DNA from: JADLCX01 sp964630785
Lineage (GTDB): Bacteria; Planctomycetota; Phycisphaerae; Phycisphaerales; UBA1924
Reading direction: 5' to 3'
Length of the DNA: 64,000 nt
NCBI GenBank assembly: GCA_964630785.1
Contig: CAZVZG010000003.1
Location: 124,001-188,000 of the forward strand
In this document: one piece after another, positions 18,471 to 27,243 of the stretch
Position numbering within the stretch: position 1 is the first letter of the stretch
Layout: every line of letters starts with the position of its first letter
The notes under the pieces: model-generated
The model's input: only the letters and a program-made list of their open reading frames with translations
The model's database searches: none
Told to the model about the DNA's origin: nothing
Program-made: the position numbers and the translations under genes

Positions 18471-19190
18471 CTACTGCACACCCGTCTGAACGCTCACGTA
18501 CAGCGTGTCGCCGCTGCGCTGGTCGTATCGACCCGCGACGCAATCCACGATCACGCGGGCTACGTCCGCGGGGGCCATGCAATCCGTTTGCGGGATCTGG
18601 TTCTCGGGGAAGTTCGATCGCAGCATCGCCGTCTCAACCGCCGCGGGAGCGACGGCGAAGGCCCGGATGCCGTGGGCTCGGCCCTCGTTCGCGCACGATC
18701 GAGCGAAGAGGTTGACCGAGGCCTTCGCGGCCGCGTACGCGAAGAAGCCGGGGAACGGGTCTTTCGTGCCCATCGTCGAGACATTGACAATGCACCCGCC
18801 GTTTCTCTCCACCATGTGCGGCCAGATGGCGGCGATGAGCGCTCCGGGCGCAATCGCGTTCACGGCGAACACTCGTTGGAGCATCTCCGGGGATGTGTCG
18901 GCGATCGAGGCCAGCGGTGCGTCGCCCGCATTGTTCACGAGCACGTCCACACGCCCGAAGCGTTCGAGCGTTGAATCCACGATCTCCGCGGGGGCCTCCG
19001 GGTTGGTGACGTCGATGGCGATGCCGAGGCTCGCCGCGCCGGCGGGGAGCAGCTCGGCGGTCCCTTCCAGGGTTTCCAGCCGCCGCCCGACCAGAACGAG
19101 CGCATGCCCGGCATTCGCGAGCAGACACGCGGTCTCGCGCCCGATCCCCGACCCGGCCCCGGTCACGATCGCGACGGGTTGACTGTGCAT
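18471..19190 (-). CDS. Short-chain dehydrogenase/reductase
   Basis: A classical SDR of 239 residues. TGAGSGIGRE near residue 10 binds the nucleotide, NNAG follows, and the catalytic Ser (NVSTMG) and YAAAK Tyr-Lys pair are all present. VGRRLETLEG after the second strand has a basic residue favouring NADPH. The oxidised or reduced substrate cannot be deduced. It is convergent with the AIM24 gene (2 bp apart) and divergent from the solute-binding protein gene, leaving 78 bp for both promoters. Confidence 0.88.
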   Translation of the reverse strand: MHSQPVAIVTGAGSGIGRETACLLANAGHALVLVGRRLETLEGTAELLPAGAASLGIAIDVTNPEAPAEIVDSTLERFGRVDVLVNNAGDAPLASIADTSPEMLQRVFAVNAIAPGALIAAIWPHMVERNGGCIVNVSTMGTKDPFPGFFAYAAAKASVNLFARSCANEGRAHGIRAFAVAPAAVETAMLRSNFPENQIPQTDCMAPADVARVIVDCVAGRYDQRSGDTLYVSVQTGVQ

Positions 19191-19268
19191 GGGCGACTGT
19201 ATTCGCAGTCCCGACGTGCTCGGACGTGGTCGAGTAAGCACGCGGGCGGGGCACTACACTTCTGCACC

Positions 19269-20858
19269 ATGTGGTCACGGATTCTTATCGCCGCGGCGTT
19301 CGCGCTGGTGCTCGCGCTCCCGTTCGGCGTGCGGCGGCTGGCGGGCGAGGCGGCCGGTCCGGCGGCGCGGCCGACGGGCGGACCAGCGGTGGCCGCCGAC
19401 GACACGCTGATCGTCGTCACGCCGCACGTCGAGCAGATCCGCCTGGAGTTCGCCGCGGGATTTTCCCGCTGGCACCAGCGGCACTACGGGCGACCTGCGG
19501 CGATCGATTGGCGCACACCGGGCGGCACGAGCGAGATCATCAAGCAGCTCGAAGCGCAGTTCGACGCCGCGGCCCGCTCCGGCCGCATCGACGATCAAGG
19601 GCGAGCCGAGCCGGGCGCGCTGGGGTTCGATCTGTTCTTTGGGGGCGGATCGTACGAACACGGCAAAATGCGCCAGTTGCGCAAGGGGCCCGGCGGAAAG
19701 CCCGTGTATCGCATGGGGCAGCCCGCGGGGTTCTCGCAGGCGGAGCTGGACCAGTGGTTCGGGCCCAACAAGATCGGCACGCAGAACCTGTACGACCCGG
19801 ACGAGTACTGGATCGGCACGGCGCTGTCGGGATTCGGCATCGTTTACAACAAGGATGTTCTGGCTCGCCTGGGGCTTCCGGAGCCGCGGTCGTTCAACGA
19901 CCTTTGCGACGCCCGCTACAGCAACATGCTCGCCCTGGCCGACCCGCGACAAAGCGGATCGGTCACGACCACGCTCGAATCGATCCTCAACAAGGAGGGT
20001 TGGGATCGCGGCTGGCGCACCCTGCGCGAGATGAGCGCCAACGCCCGGTACTTCGCCAGTGCGGCCACCCGTGTGCCCGTGGACGTGAGCCAGGGCGAGG
20101 CGGCCGCGGGGCTTTCGATCGATTTCTACGGTCGCGGCCAGGCCCAGTTCACGGTCGTTCCGGGGCAGCCGCCGGGCAGCGCCCGTGTTGGCTACGTTGA
20201 TCCGGAGGGTGCCGTGTACATCGACGCCGACCCGGCCTCGATCGTCAACGGGGCGTCGCACGCGGCTCTGGCCCGGCGGTTCATCGAGTTCTGCCTGAGC
20301 GACGAGGGTCAGGCGCTCTGGCAGTTGCCGGTGGTCGGCACCCCGGCGGGCGCCGAGAACCCGATCGGCGAGGACGGCCGGCCGATGGGCCCGCGGATGA
20401 ACGAGCTTCGACGCATGCCGATCAAGCGGAGCATGTATACCAAGTACGGCCAGTACTTCGTGGACAAGGCCAACCCGTTCGACCTCGCCTCGGACGTGCC
20501 GGGGCGCGGCTGGCGTGGCGCAATCGCGCCGATGATGGCCGCGTTCGGAGCGGACGTGACCCCTGAACTGCGTGAGGCGTGGGCGGAGTTGAACCGATGC
20601 CGCGCCGCGGCGGCGAGCGGCCGGATCGGAGCGGACGTGGTCGCCGCGATGGAGGCGGAGTTCTACGCCTGGCCTGTGCACAGAATGAAGGACGGCTCGG
20701 AGTTGCCGTTCAACGAGGCCAACTTCAAGGCGATCTACGCGGACGCGGACAAGTTCCAGGACACCGAGCACGGCAAACGCACGCTGATCGCCTACACACA
20801 GTTCTTCCGCGAGCAGTTCCGCAAAGTTGCGGAGGCCGGGCGCGAGAATCTCCCGTGA
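19269..20858 (+). CDS. Periplasmic solute-binding protein, iron(III)-type ABC transporter
   Basis: A 529-residue extracellular binding protein. An N-terminal signal-type hydrophobic segment (ILIAAAFALVLALPFGV) precedes the mature domain, which begins TLIVVTPHVEQIRLEFAAGFSRWHQ. ALSGFGIVYNKDVLARLGLPEPRSF and the YVDPEGAVYIDADPASIVNGASH region are typical of group 1 (Fe-type) binding proteins. It is longer than the usual 330-350 residues through a C-terminal helical extension. No permease or ATPase gene is adjacent. TACACT at 19255-19260 lies 8 nt before the ATG, implying a leaderless message. Its TGA overlaps the GTG of pyruvate kinase. Confidence 0.83.
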   Translation: MWSRILIAAAFALVLALPFGVRRLAGEAAGPAARPTGGPAVAADDTLIVVTPHVEQIRLEFAAGFSRWHQRHYGRPAAIDWRTPGGTSEIIKQLEAQFDAAARSGRIDDQGRAEPGALGFDLFFGGGSYEHGKMRQLRKGPGGKPVYRMGQPAGFSQAELDQWFGPNKIGTQNLYDPDEYWIGTALSGFGIVYNKDVLARLGLPEPRSFNDLCDARYSNMLALADPRQSGSVTTTLESILNKEGWDRGWRTLREMSANARYFASAATRVPVDVSQGEAAAGLSIDFYGRGQAQFTVVPGQPPGSARVGYVDPEGAVYIDADPASIVNGASHAALARRFIEFCLSDEGQALWQLPVVGTPAGAENPIGEDGRPMGPRMNELRRMPIKRSMYTKYGQYFVDKANPFDLASDVPGRGWRGAIAPMMAAFGADVTPELREAWAELNRCRAAAASGRIGADVVAAMEAEFYAWPVHRMKDGSELPFNEANFKAIYADADKFQDTEHGKRTLIAYTQFFREQFRKVAEAGRENLP

Positions 20859-22450
20859 GAAGCGACAGCACACAACCGAAGGTCGAAAGTCCCGAGCCCC
20901 CGCGGCCGCAATGTGGATCGCCTCAGACCTACCCGACGCTCACCAAGATCATCGCCACCGTTGGGCCGGCGAGCGAATCGGCGGAGATGATCGGCAAGTT
21001 GATCCGCGCGGGCGTGGCAGTATTCCGGCTCAACTTTTCGCACGGCGAATTGAACGATCACAAGGCCCGGCTGCAAACCATCCGGCGGTGCGCCGTCGAC
21101 CTGGGCCTGCCCGTCGCCGTGCTCGGCGATCTGCAGGGGCCGAAGATCCGCGTGGGCGATATCCCCAACCCGGGCGTCACGCTCGAGACTGGGCAGGACG
21201 TCGTGTTCACGCCCGACCATGACGAGCCGTTCGCCACCACGCCGCCCACGGTGCGTCTGCCCACCGAATACCCGGGCCTGGCGAGCGAGGTTCTGCCCGG
21301 CCATCGCGTGCTGGTGAACGACGGGGCCGTCCGCTTGCTCGCGGTGGAGCGCGAACCGGGCGACGGGGCTCGCGTTCTTCGGTGCCGGGTCGTGGTAGGG
21401 GGGCCGGTGACCAGCCGCAAAGGCATCAACCTGCCCGACAGCGACGTGCGGGTCCCGGCGATCACCGATCGAGACTGGGAGTGCGTTGAATGGGCCGTGG
21501 CCAACGGTCTGGACATGCTCGCGCTCTCGTTCGTGCGCAAGGCCGAGGAGGTGCGAGAGCTGCGCCGGGCGCTGGCCGGCATGTGCCCGACGGATTCATC
21601 GGTGGATCGCTCGGGCGACGGCGCGATGATCCCCGTGGTCGCCAAGATCGAGAAGCCGCAGGCGCTCAAGGACATCGACGCGATCGTGGAGGCCGCGGAC
21701 GCGATCATGGTCGCCCGGGGCGACCTGGGCGTCGAGATGGACCTGGCCCAGGTGCCGCTGATCCAGAATGACCTCATCGCCAAGTGCGACGAGTGGGGCA
21801 AGCCGTGCATCGTGGCCACGCAAATGCTTGAGTCGATGGTCCACGGAGCCTCTCCCACGCGGGCCGAGGTCAGCGACGTGGCCAACGCGGTGCTCGACGG
21901 GGCCGACGCCGTGATGCTCTCGGCCGAGACCGCGGTCGGCCGCTACCCGCTGCTCACGGTCGAGACCATGCGCCGCGTGGCGGACGCGGCCGAGCGGAAG
22001 AAGAGCGCCACGATCACCCAGCCCAGCCCGGGCTCGCGTCTGGTCAAGTCGAGGTACCGCACGGCCGCGCTGGCGCACGGGGCGTGGCACGTGGCCGTGG
22101 ACATCGGCGCGAAGCTGGTCGCCTGCTGGTCGCAGGAGGGGGGGACGGCCCGTTACCTCTCGCAGACCGGCCTGCCGATGCCCATCATCGCGTACACGTC
22201 GAGCGAGCGCGAGGTCCGGCGGATGGCCCTGCTCCGCGGCGTGCAGGCCCGGTTGATGAGCGTGCCGAAGGACGGGACGCTCCGCGAATGGAATGCCGCG
22301 GTCGAGGCGGACCTCCGCGCCGAGGGGTGGGTCCGCGACGGCGACCCGGTCGTGCTCGTCGCGGGCAAGCCGTTGGGTGTGCACGGATCGACCAACACCA
22401 TCGCGATCCACTACACGGGGAACCGGACGACGGGGTTCATGGCGCATTAG
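20855..22450 (+). CDS. pyk: Pyruvate kinase
   Basis: Transfers phosphate from phosphoenolpyruvate to ADP, the last step of glycolysis. It has 531 residues. TKIIATVGPAS and FRLNFSHG open the barrel. VVAKIEKPQAL has the catalytic Lys and Glu, MVARGDLGVEM gives the metal-binding Asp, and ATQMLESM and MLSAETAVGRYP follow. GTG 20855 overlaps the TGA of the upstream gene (GTGA), so translation is probably coupled; the 27-residue tail before TYPTLTKII is poorly conserved. The longer upstream frame is antisense/alternative-frame noise. Coupling to an iron-type binding protein is unexpected. Confidence 0.94.
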   Translation: MRSDSTQPKVESPEPPRPQCGSPQTYPTLTKIIATVGPASESAEMIGKLIRAGVAVFRLNFSHGELNDHKARLQTIRRCAVDLGLPVAVLGDLQGPKIRVGDIPNPGVTLETGQDVVFTPDHDEPFATTPPTVRLPTEYPGLASEVLPGHRVLVNDGAVRLLAVEREPGDGARVLRCRVVVGGPVTSRKGINLPDSDVRVPAITDRDWECVEWAVANGLDMLALSFVRKAEEVRELRRALAGMCPTDSSVDRSGDGAMIPVVAKIEKPQALKDIDAIVEAADAIMVARGDLGVEMDLAQVPLIQNDLIAKCDEWGKPCIVATQMLESMVHGASPTRAEVSDVANAVLDGADAVMLSAETAVGRYPLLTVETMRRVADAAERKKSATITQPSPGSRLVKSRYRTAALAHGAWHVAVDIGAKLVACWSQEGGTARYLSQTGLPMPIIAYTSSEREVRRMALLRGVQARLMSVPKDGTLREWNAAVEADLRAEGWVRDGDPVVLVAGKPLGVHGSTNTIAIHYTGNRTTGFMAH

Positions 22451-22478
22451 CCGATCGGTCGCGGGGAGGGGGGCGAGT

Positions 22479-23888
22479 ATGCCGGTGATCCACGAGCGAG
22501 CGTTCATCCTCTCAACGGGCGACGAGATCGTCACGGGTCAGTTGCAGGACACCAACGCCCGGTTCCTCGCCTCTCGGCTCATGGACCTCGGCATCGTGCC
22601 TGTCGGGCACGCGGCGGTGGCGGACAACCTGGCCGATCTGATCGAAGCGATCCGGGCCGCGTGCCGGCGAGCGCCGTTGGTGGTGATGACCGGCGGGCTC
22701 GGGCCCACCGACGGCGATCTGACGCGGGGCGCGATCGCGGGGGTGCTCGGCGAGCCGTTGGTCGGGGACGAGGGCGTGAAAGCGTCGCTCGTCGCGAGGC
22801 TCACCGAACGCGGGCGCGAGGCGACGGACCGCCAACTCCGCCAGTCGCAGCGTCCCCGCTCCGCGACATGCCTGCCTAACCGGTTCGGCACGGCGCCCGG
22901 GCTTCACGCGATCGTGGCGGAAGGCGGGGCGAACGGGCCCGTCGATCTCTTCGCGTTGCCGGGGCCGCCGGGCGAACTCACGCCGATGTTCGACGGCACG
23001 GTCGTCCCGTTGCTGCGGCCGTCCCCCTCGCACACGGTGCGGACGCGCCTGGCGTACGTGGTCGGCATGGCCGAGTCGGACTGCGTGGACAGGCTGGGCG
23101 ACCTCACCCGCCGCGACCGTGTGCCGCTGGTCGGGATCACGGCGAGCGGGGGGATCCTCACGCTGCGGATGCGATTCGAGGGGAAGGGCTCGCCCACTGA
23201 GGCCGAACGGTCGCTCGGCGAGGCCGAGGCGGCGGCGCGTGCGGCGTTGGGCGATCACCTCTTCGCGGTGGGCGGCGGGGCGGGAGGAGTGGTGGGGGGA
23301 GGGGGGGGACGGGGGGGTGCGTATCAACTGGCGGCCAACCTGCTGAGCGAGCTCGCATCGCGCGGCCAGACGCTCTCGACCGTCGAGAGCTGCACCGGCG
23401 GGATGCTCGGCGAGCTGCTCACGTCGGTGCCGGGTTCGTCGGCGGCGTACGTCGGCGGGTTCATCACCTACGCGAACGAACTCAAGGTCGCCCTCGGGGT
23501 CGACGCTTCCACGCTCGCCGAGCACGGCGCGGTGAGCGGACAGGTCGCGTGCCAGATGGCCGCGAGCGGGCTGGAGCGGGCCGGGAGCGATTTCGCCCTG
23601 GCGATCACGGGCATCGCCGGCCCCGAAGGCGGATCGACCGCCAAGCCGGTCGGCACGGTCCAAATCGCGCTCGCGGCCCGGGACGCGGCAAACGCCCCGC
23701 CGGCGGCCCCCCGCCCCGCTCCCCGCGTGGTCTCGCGGAAGTTCCTGTTCACGGGCGACCGCGAGGACGTCCGCGCCCGTGCGGCCGTGTCGGCGCTGGC
23801 GATGCTGCACTTTGAACTGCGAGGCCACGCCGGGGAGGCGGGGCGGGGGAGGGGCGGCACGCCGCGGCTGCTTTGGGAGGTCGGGTAG
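22479..23888 (+). CDS. cinA: CinA-type nicotinamide-nucleotide amidohydrolase
   Basis: A two-domain protein of 469 residues. The N-terminal MoCF-like domain (STGDEIVTGQLQDTNARF, VMTGGLGPTDGDLTRGAIA) is linked to ADP-ribose pyrophosphatase activity in the family. The C-terminal PncC domain (STVESCTGGMLGELLT, AITGIAGPEGGSTAKPVG) deamidates nicotinamide mononucleotide in NAD recycling. Between them lies a glycine-rich linker at about residues 265-280 encoded by long G runs (23275-23319). A second low-complexity Pro/Ala insert sits near the C-terminus. ATG 22479 follows a GGGAGGGG ribosome-site-like run. Confidence 0.92.
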   Translation: MPVIHERAFILSTGDEIVTGQLQDTNARFLASRLMDLGIVPVGHAAVADNLADLIEAIRAACRRAPLVVMTGGLGPTDGDLTRGAIAGVLGEPLVGDEGVKASLVARLTERGREATDRQLRQSQRPRSATCLPNRFGTAPGLHAIVAEGGANGPVDLFALPGPPGELTPMFDGTVVPLLRPSPSHTVRTRLAYVVGMAESDCVDRLGDLTRRDRVPLVGITASGGILTLRMRFEGKGSPTEAERSLGEAEAAARAALGDHLFAVGGGAGGVVGGGGGRGGAYQLAANLLSELASRGQTLSTVESCTGGMLGELLTSVPGSSAAYVGGFITYANELKVALGVDASTLAEHGAVSGQVACQMAASGLERAGSDFALAITGIAGPEGGSTAKPVGTVQIALAARDAANAPPAAPRPAPRVVSRKFLFTGDREDVRARAAVSALAMLHFELRGHAGEAGRGRGGTPRLLWEVG

Positions 23889-23936
23889 GCCCGCTGGACG
23901 CCCCCACTCCCCGAACGGTACACTAGAGCATCTTCC

Positions 23937-24008
23937 GCGGGCGTAGTTCAGCGGTAGAACGTCAGCTTCCCAAGCTGAATGTCGGGAGTTCGATCCTCCT
24001 CGCCCGCT
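23937..24008 (+). tRNA. tRNA-Gly (anticodon CCC)
   Basis: A 72-nt cloverleaf. The acceptor arm GCGGGCG pairs with CGCCCGC, the anticodon loop is TTCCCAA (CCC) between stems TCAGC and GCTGA, and the T-loop is TTCGATC. The 3' CCA is not encoded. The 3' part from 23967 is the left attachment site of an integrated element, so the 3' half of this gene is probably element-supplied sequence that restores an intact tRNA. Confidence 0.95.
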
Positions 24009-24010
24009 TT
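23967..24010 (+). repeat. attL core: 44-bp direct repeat, copy 1
   Basis: Identical over 44 bp to 40843-40886. It runs from the anticodon loop of tRNA-Gly through the 3' end and two T beyond. This is the classic target segment for tRNA-directed tyrosine recombinases, with crossover probably in or near the anticodon arm. Confidence 0.95.
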
Positions 24011-24014
24011 CTCT

Positions 24015-24049
24015 GCCGCCGATGTCACTCGATGACACCGGCGGCTTTT
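24015..24049 (+). terminator. Rho-independent terminator after tRNA-Gly, carried by the element
   Basis: A 13-bp stem with one A/C mismatch (24015-24027 with 24033-24045), a 5-nt loop and TTTT at 24046-24049. It starts four bases after the attL core, inside the element, so the element appears to supply a terminator for the tRNA gene whose own downstream region was displaced to attR. Confidence 0.75.
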
Positions 24050-24156
24050 CGTTGACAAACCCCGCAGATTCCGCGAGTTCCGGCGAGGTGGGCGGGAGCG
24101 GCCGGATCGGAGCGAACAGCCCGACGATGACAGGGAATGACCTAGGCGGACGCTCG

Positions 24157-24190
24157 CTTGTGCAAGCGCTTGTGCAAGTGGTTGTGCAAG
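24157..24190. repeat. Three 10-bp direct repeats at 12-bp period, putative integrase arm sites (left)
   Basis: CTTGTGCAAG at 24157-24166 and 24169-24178 and GTTGTGCAAG at 24181-24190 are spaced exactly 12 bp apart. They lie between the attL core and the 3' end of the integrase gene. The same motif at the same period occurs inside the right end (40760-40781). This fits arm-type binding sites of a lambda-like integrase. Confidence 0.75.
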
Positions 24191-24214
24191 GCATGGCGGG
24201 GATGAGGCTGCCGA

Positions 24215-25663
24215 TCAGTGGGCGACGATCGTCACCGCTGGTTCGCCAACCGCTGCCAGCGGCAGGTCCGGCAGGCTCGCCACCGCCCCGGCCACGTCGA
24301 GGAGTTTCGGGTCGGTGTAGACGTTGGCCGTCAGGCTCGGGTCGCTATGGCGCATCGCAGCCTGCGCCGTCCGCAGCGGAACGCCCGCCTTCGACAGGTG
24401 CGTGCCAAAGGTGTGCCGCAGGGCGTGGATGTCGATCGTGCGGCCGCGATCGTCGGTCTTGATGACGACCTCCTTGCCGCCGCGCTGTTCGATGCGGGCC
24501 AGCCCGGCGAAGACAAGGTCGCGGTCGAAGATACGGATCAGCCCGTCGGGCACGTCGAATAGCGGCTCGTCGGTGGGCAGCGCCGCCGGTATCGGGTCTT
24601 CCGCGTCGCGGGTAGCCTGCTGGGCCCACGCGAGACGGTCGGCCAGCCAGGCGCGGATGTCGGCCGCGAGGTCGGCACGCAGCGGGATCTCCGACCCGCG
24701 CCGATTCTTCTCGTCCCGGGCGTTCAGCAACAGGTGCGGCACCCGGCCGCCGAGATCGACCTGGCCCACGGTGATGCTGGCCAGTTCGCCTTTCCGCAGG
24801 CCCGTGAGCACGAGCGTCTTGTAGATTAGCGCCCGCTCGCGGCCGATGCGCAGCAGATTCTCCCGCGTCGCGTCCGACAACTTCGCCTGAGACTGCCCCT
24901 TCGCCTCACCGCGCCGCACGGTCAGCGCGTCGGCCAGCGGGCGGCGCTGGGCGGCGTCCAGAAGGCGGGCCAATTCCTCTTCAGTCAGCGCCCGGCGCTG
25001 CCGCCGCGTGTCGGCCCGCTGGTCGGCCACCGCGACGGCCAGCAGCGGGTTGTGCGTGAGCCGCCCGGCGCGGACGCACCAGTTGACGAACGTCACGCAC
25101 GCCTGCCGATAGCCGTTCCGCGTGCCCGCGGACATGCCCTTGTCTGCCTGATCCCGGAGCCAGCGCTCCACCGTCGCAGCCGTGAAGTCTCGCAATCGCT
25201 TCACGCCCCGGTCGGTGGCGACACGAGCCACCCGGCGGCGCGCCTGGATGTACCAGTGCTCGGTGCTGCCCTTGAGCCGCAAGTGGTCGCGCCACGCGTC
25301 GAGGTTGGTCTCGATCGACTCGGCCCCGTGTCGGGAGGCAGCGTCCTCCTCGGAGGTGATCACGCCGGCGCGGATCAGTTCGGCCCGGCGCACCAGTTGG
25401 GCCAGCACGGCCCGTGCGGCGGTCTCGTCGGAGCAGCCGGTCGGGCGCTCGACCCAGAACCCTGCGGCGTCGCGGAACTTGGCGATGTACGACTTGGTCT
25501 CGCCTCGGATGCGCTCGCGACCGTCGGCAGCGGTGAACACCTCGGCGGTCCGCGCTTTGCCGTTGCGGAGTTGGTAGCGGGCCACGCGCTTGCCGCGCTG
25601 CACGATGATCTCCGCGCCGGGCGGCAGTGGTGCGGTCCAGGCTTTGCGGAACACGGTGCCCAT
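24215..25663 (-). CDS. int: Tyrosine recombinase / integrase
   Basis: A site-specific recombinase of 482 residues that would integrate and excise the element at tRNA-Gly. An N-terminal arm-binding-type region precedes a core-binding SAM-like domain (about residues 112-215) and a catalytic domain with the full set: R290 (TGLRKGE), probable K319, H413 and R416 (HALRHTFG), H439 (MRHSD) and nucleophile Y449 (NVYTD). The gene is read toward the tRNA and ends about 200 bp from attL, the usual arrangement. ATG 25663 begins MGTVFRKAW. An insertion of about 35 residues lies between the first Arg-side helices and strand (RRGEAKGQSQAKLSDATREN). Confidence 0.95.
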   Translation of the reverse strand: MGTVFRKAWTAPLPPGAEIIVQRGKRVARYQLRNGKARTAEVFTAADGRERIRGETKSYIAKFRDAAGFWVERPTGCSDETAARAVLAQLVRRAELIRAGVITSEEDAASRHGAESIETNLDAWRDHLRLKGSTEHWYIQARRRVARVATDRGVKRLRDFTAATVERWLRDQADKGMSAGTRNGYRQACVTFVNWCVRAGRLTHNPLLAVAVADQRADTRRQRRALTEEELARLLDAAQRRPLADALTVRRGEAKGQSQAKLSDATRENLLRIGRERALIYKTLVLTGLRKGELASITVGQVDLGGRVPHLLLNARDEKNRRGSEIPLRADLAADIRAWLADRLAWAQQATRDAEDPIPAALPTDEPLFDVPDGLIRIFDRDLVFAGLARIEQRGGKEVVIKTDDRGRTIDIHALRHTFGTHLSKAGVPLRTAQAAMRHSDPSLTANVYTDPKLLDVAGAVASLPDLPLAAVGEPAVTIVAH

Positions 25664-25799
25664 CGGGCGGGGATCTCCATCGCCCCGGCCTCGGCGGGTT
25701 GCCAGGATCGGGGGTCACAGTCAGGGCTGGCCGGTGGCACGGGTCAAGTCGCCCCCCGGCGGCAAAGCCAGGGGGCGATGCATGTGGGGATGTGCGGGA

Positions 25800-26489
25800 C
25801 TACAGGGCGCTGCGGGCCTTGACGTGGGCCCGCTCGGCGTCACTGAGCCGCGCCTCCGCGGCCGCGAGGGCGGCCTTGGCCCGCTCGATCTCGGCGTTCA
25901 GCCGGGCCTCCTGTTCCTTGCGGTCGCGAGAGATGGGCAGGTACTGCAGCTCCCGCTCCAGCCGCTGCACATCCTCGCGGAGGCTGTTGCGCTTGTTGGT
26001 CGTGGCGATGACCACGGCGTGGGCCTGGTTGACCTTGGCCTCCAGCGACCTCCGCTCGATCATCGCAGTGACCTCCTTAGGCAGGCGGGAGACAGGGATG
26101 AGCCCCTCCTCGTAGACGGAAAGCACACGCGTCGCTGCGGACTCCGCGTCACCGAGTTCGCGCCGCGCGGCATCGGCTTCGCGGGCGACGGCTTCCGCCT
26201 CCGCCTCGAGCTTGTCGATGGCGGCCTGTGCCTTCGCCCCGACCGCATCGGAGTGGGCCTTCGCCTGACTCGCCACACGCCGGAGATGCGCGACGGTGTC
26301 CGCAGTGGCCATGACGGTGCGGATGTCAGCGATGCGGGCGAGGATGGCGTCCGCGGCCGCGAGCTCCATCCCGGCGTCGTTGGCGAGCTCCGCCAGGCGC
26401 TCCGGCGGCTCCTCGGACCACGCCGCGTTGATGAACGCGGTGCGGGCCTGCTGCTTCTTGTTCTGGGCGATCTGTGCGAGTGACATCAT
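25800..26489 (-). CDS. Coiled-coil hypothetical protein of the element
   Basis: A 229-residue protein, nearly all helix. Heptad-like Ala/Glu/Arg-rich stretches run from about residue 75 to 125 and from 155 to the end (ERAKAALAAAEARLSDAERAHVKARSAL-type sequence). No catalytic motif is seen and I do not recognise the family. Its ATG overlaps the TGA of the gene before it (ATGA), so it is translationally coupled and last in the primase operon; AAAGGA precedes it. It could be a structural or DNA-bridging partner of the replication proteins. Confidence 0.75.
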   Translation of the reverse strand: MMSLAQIAQNKKQQARTAFINAAWSEEPPERLAELANDAGMELAAADAILARIADIRTVMATADTVAHLRRVASQAKAHSDAVGAKAQAAIDKLEAEAEAVAREADAARRELGDAESAATRVLSVYEEGLIPVSRLPKEVTAMIERRSLEAKVNQAHAVVIATTNKRNSLREDVQRLERELQYLPISRDRKEQEARLNAEIERAKAALAAAEARLSDAERAHVKARSAL

Positions 26490-26983
26490 GACTTCGTCCT
26501 TTCCGAAAGGGGGATCACGACAGCGCCGTGCAGGAACAGCTCCCGCGCGGCCTTGACGATCAGTTGCTGATGCTGCTGGATAAGCTGCTCGGCGAGCGGG
26601 GTGGCCCACTCGCGGCGCTCGGACCATCGGTTCGACCAGTCCTCCGGGCCGTCCATGCGGAGTTCGGCGGCGAGCGAGAGCTCGGTGGCGGCCCGAAGAT
26701 CGGTCAGCAGGTGGTCGAACGGCTCGATCTGGCCGACGGCCTCCAACTGGACGAGCTTGTTCCTCAAGTGGAGCGGGAGCGCCGGCTCCAGTTCGCTCTC
26801 AGCGAGAGCCGCCGACAGCGGCCCGATGGCTGACACGATTTCCCTGCTCGCCGGAGTGAGCTCCTGGGATGGCCAGCAGGAGCAGCCATCCTGGAACACC
26901 TTCGCCACCACCTTGTGATTGGTGAGCACATAGGCGGCGACCGCGCGGCCCGCCTCGTGCAGACTGAGTTTCCATCGATTCAT
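26486..26983 (-). CDS. M41 peptidase-like protein with a degenerate HExxH
   Basis: A 165-residue protein. The segment LHEAGRAVAAYVL at about residues 8-20 matches the HEAGH-A helix at the start of FtsH (M41) protease domains, but the second zinc-binding His is Arg here, so peptidase activity is unlikely. The remainder is helical with no further motif. GAGGAGG lies just before ATG 26983, an almost perfect ribosome site. The start overlaps the upstream gene's stop and the stop overlaps the next start, so it is one link of a tightly coupled operon. Confidence 0.7.
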   Translation of the reverse strand: MNRWKLSLHEAGRAVAAYVLTNHKVVAKVFQDGCSCWPSQELTPASREIVSAIGPLSAALAESELEPALPLHLRNKLVQLEAVGQIEPFDHLLTDLRAATELSLAAELRMDGPEDWSNRWSERREWATPLAEQLIQQHQQLIVKAARELFLHGAVVIPLSERTKS

Positions 26984-27243
26984 GAGATTGCCTCCTCGAG
27001 CGCGCGCTCGCACGCCCACTTTGCTGCCCCAGATGTCCCGTACACGCCAACGACCATCCACTTCCCCCTCAGGCACGCCATCGCGAGGAAGAGCCGACGC
27101 TGACGGCCACAGCGGTGAGGCATGACCGGGAAGCCCACGAGCCGCTCGAGTTCGAACACTCGGGCGACGTACTCGCCATCGAGACGGCAGTCGATGTGCC
27201 GCCCCTCGTCGAAGGCCTTCGTCCAGTAGGAAGTCCAGCGCAT
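26980..27243 (-). CDS. Small hypothetical protein in the primase operon
   Basis: An 87-residue protein, basic and aromatic (MRWTSYWTKAF start), with a central hydrophobic strand region (RRLFLAMACLRGKWMVVGVYG). The family is not recognised. The ATG at 27243 overlaps the primase stop (TGATG), and its own TGA overlaps the next gene's ATG. This order argues that it is real and made in step with its neighbours. Confidence 0.65.
   Translation of the reverse strand: MRWTSYWTKAFDEGRHIDCRLDGEYVARVFELERLVGFPVMPHRCGRQRRLFLAMACLRGKWMVVGVYGTSGAAKWACERALEEAIS

Noticed and set aside
24157..24190. CRISPR-like repeat array
   Set aside because: The 10-bp repeats at 12-bp period leave no spacers, there are no cas genes, and the motif recurs at the other element end, which fits integrase arm sites. 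No CRISPR array was seen anywhere in the window.
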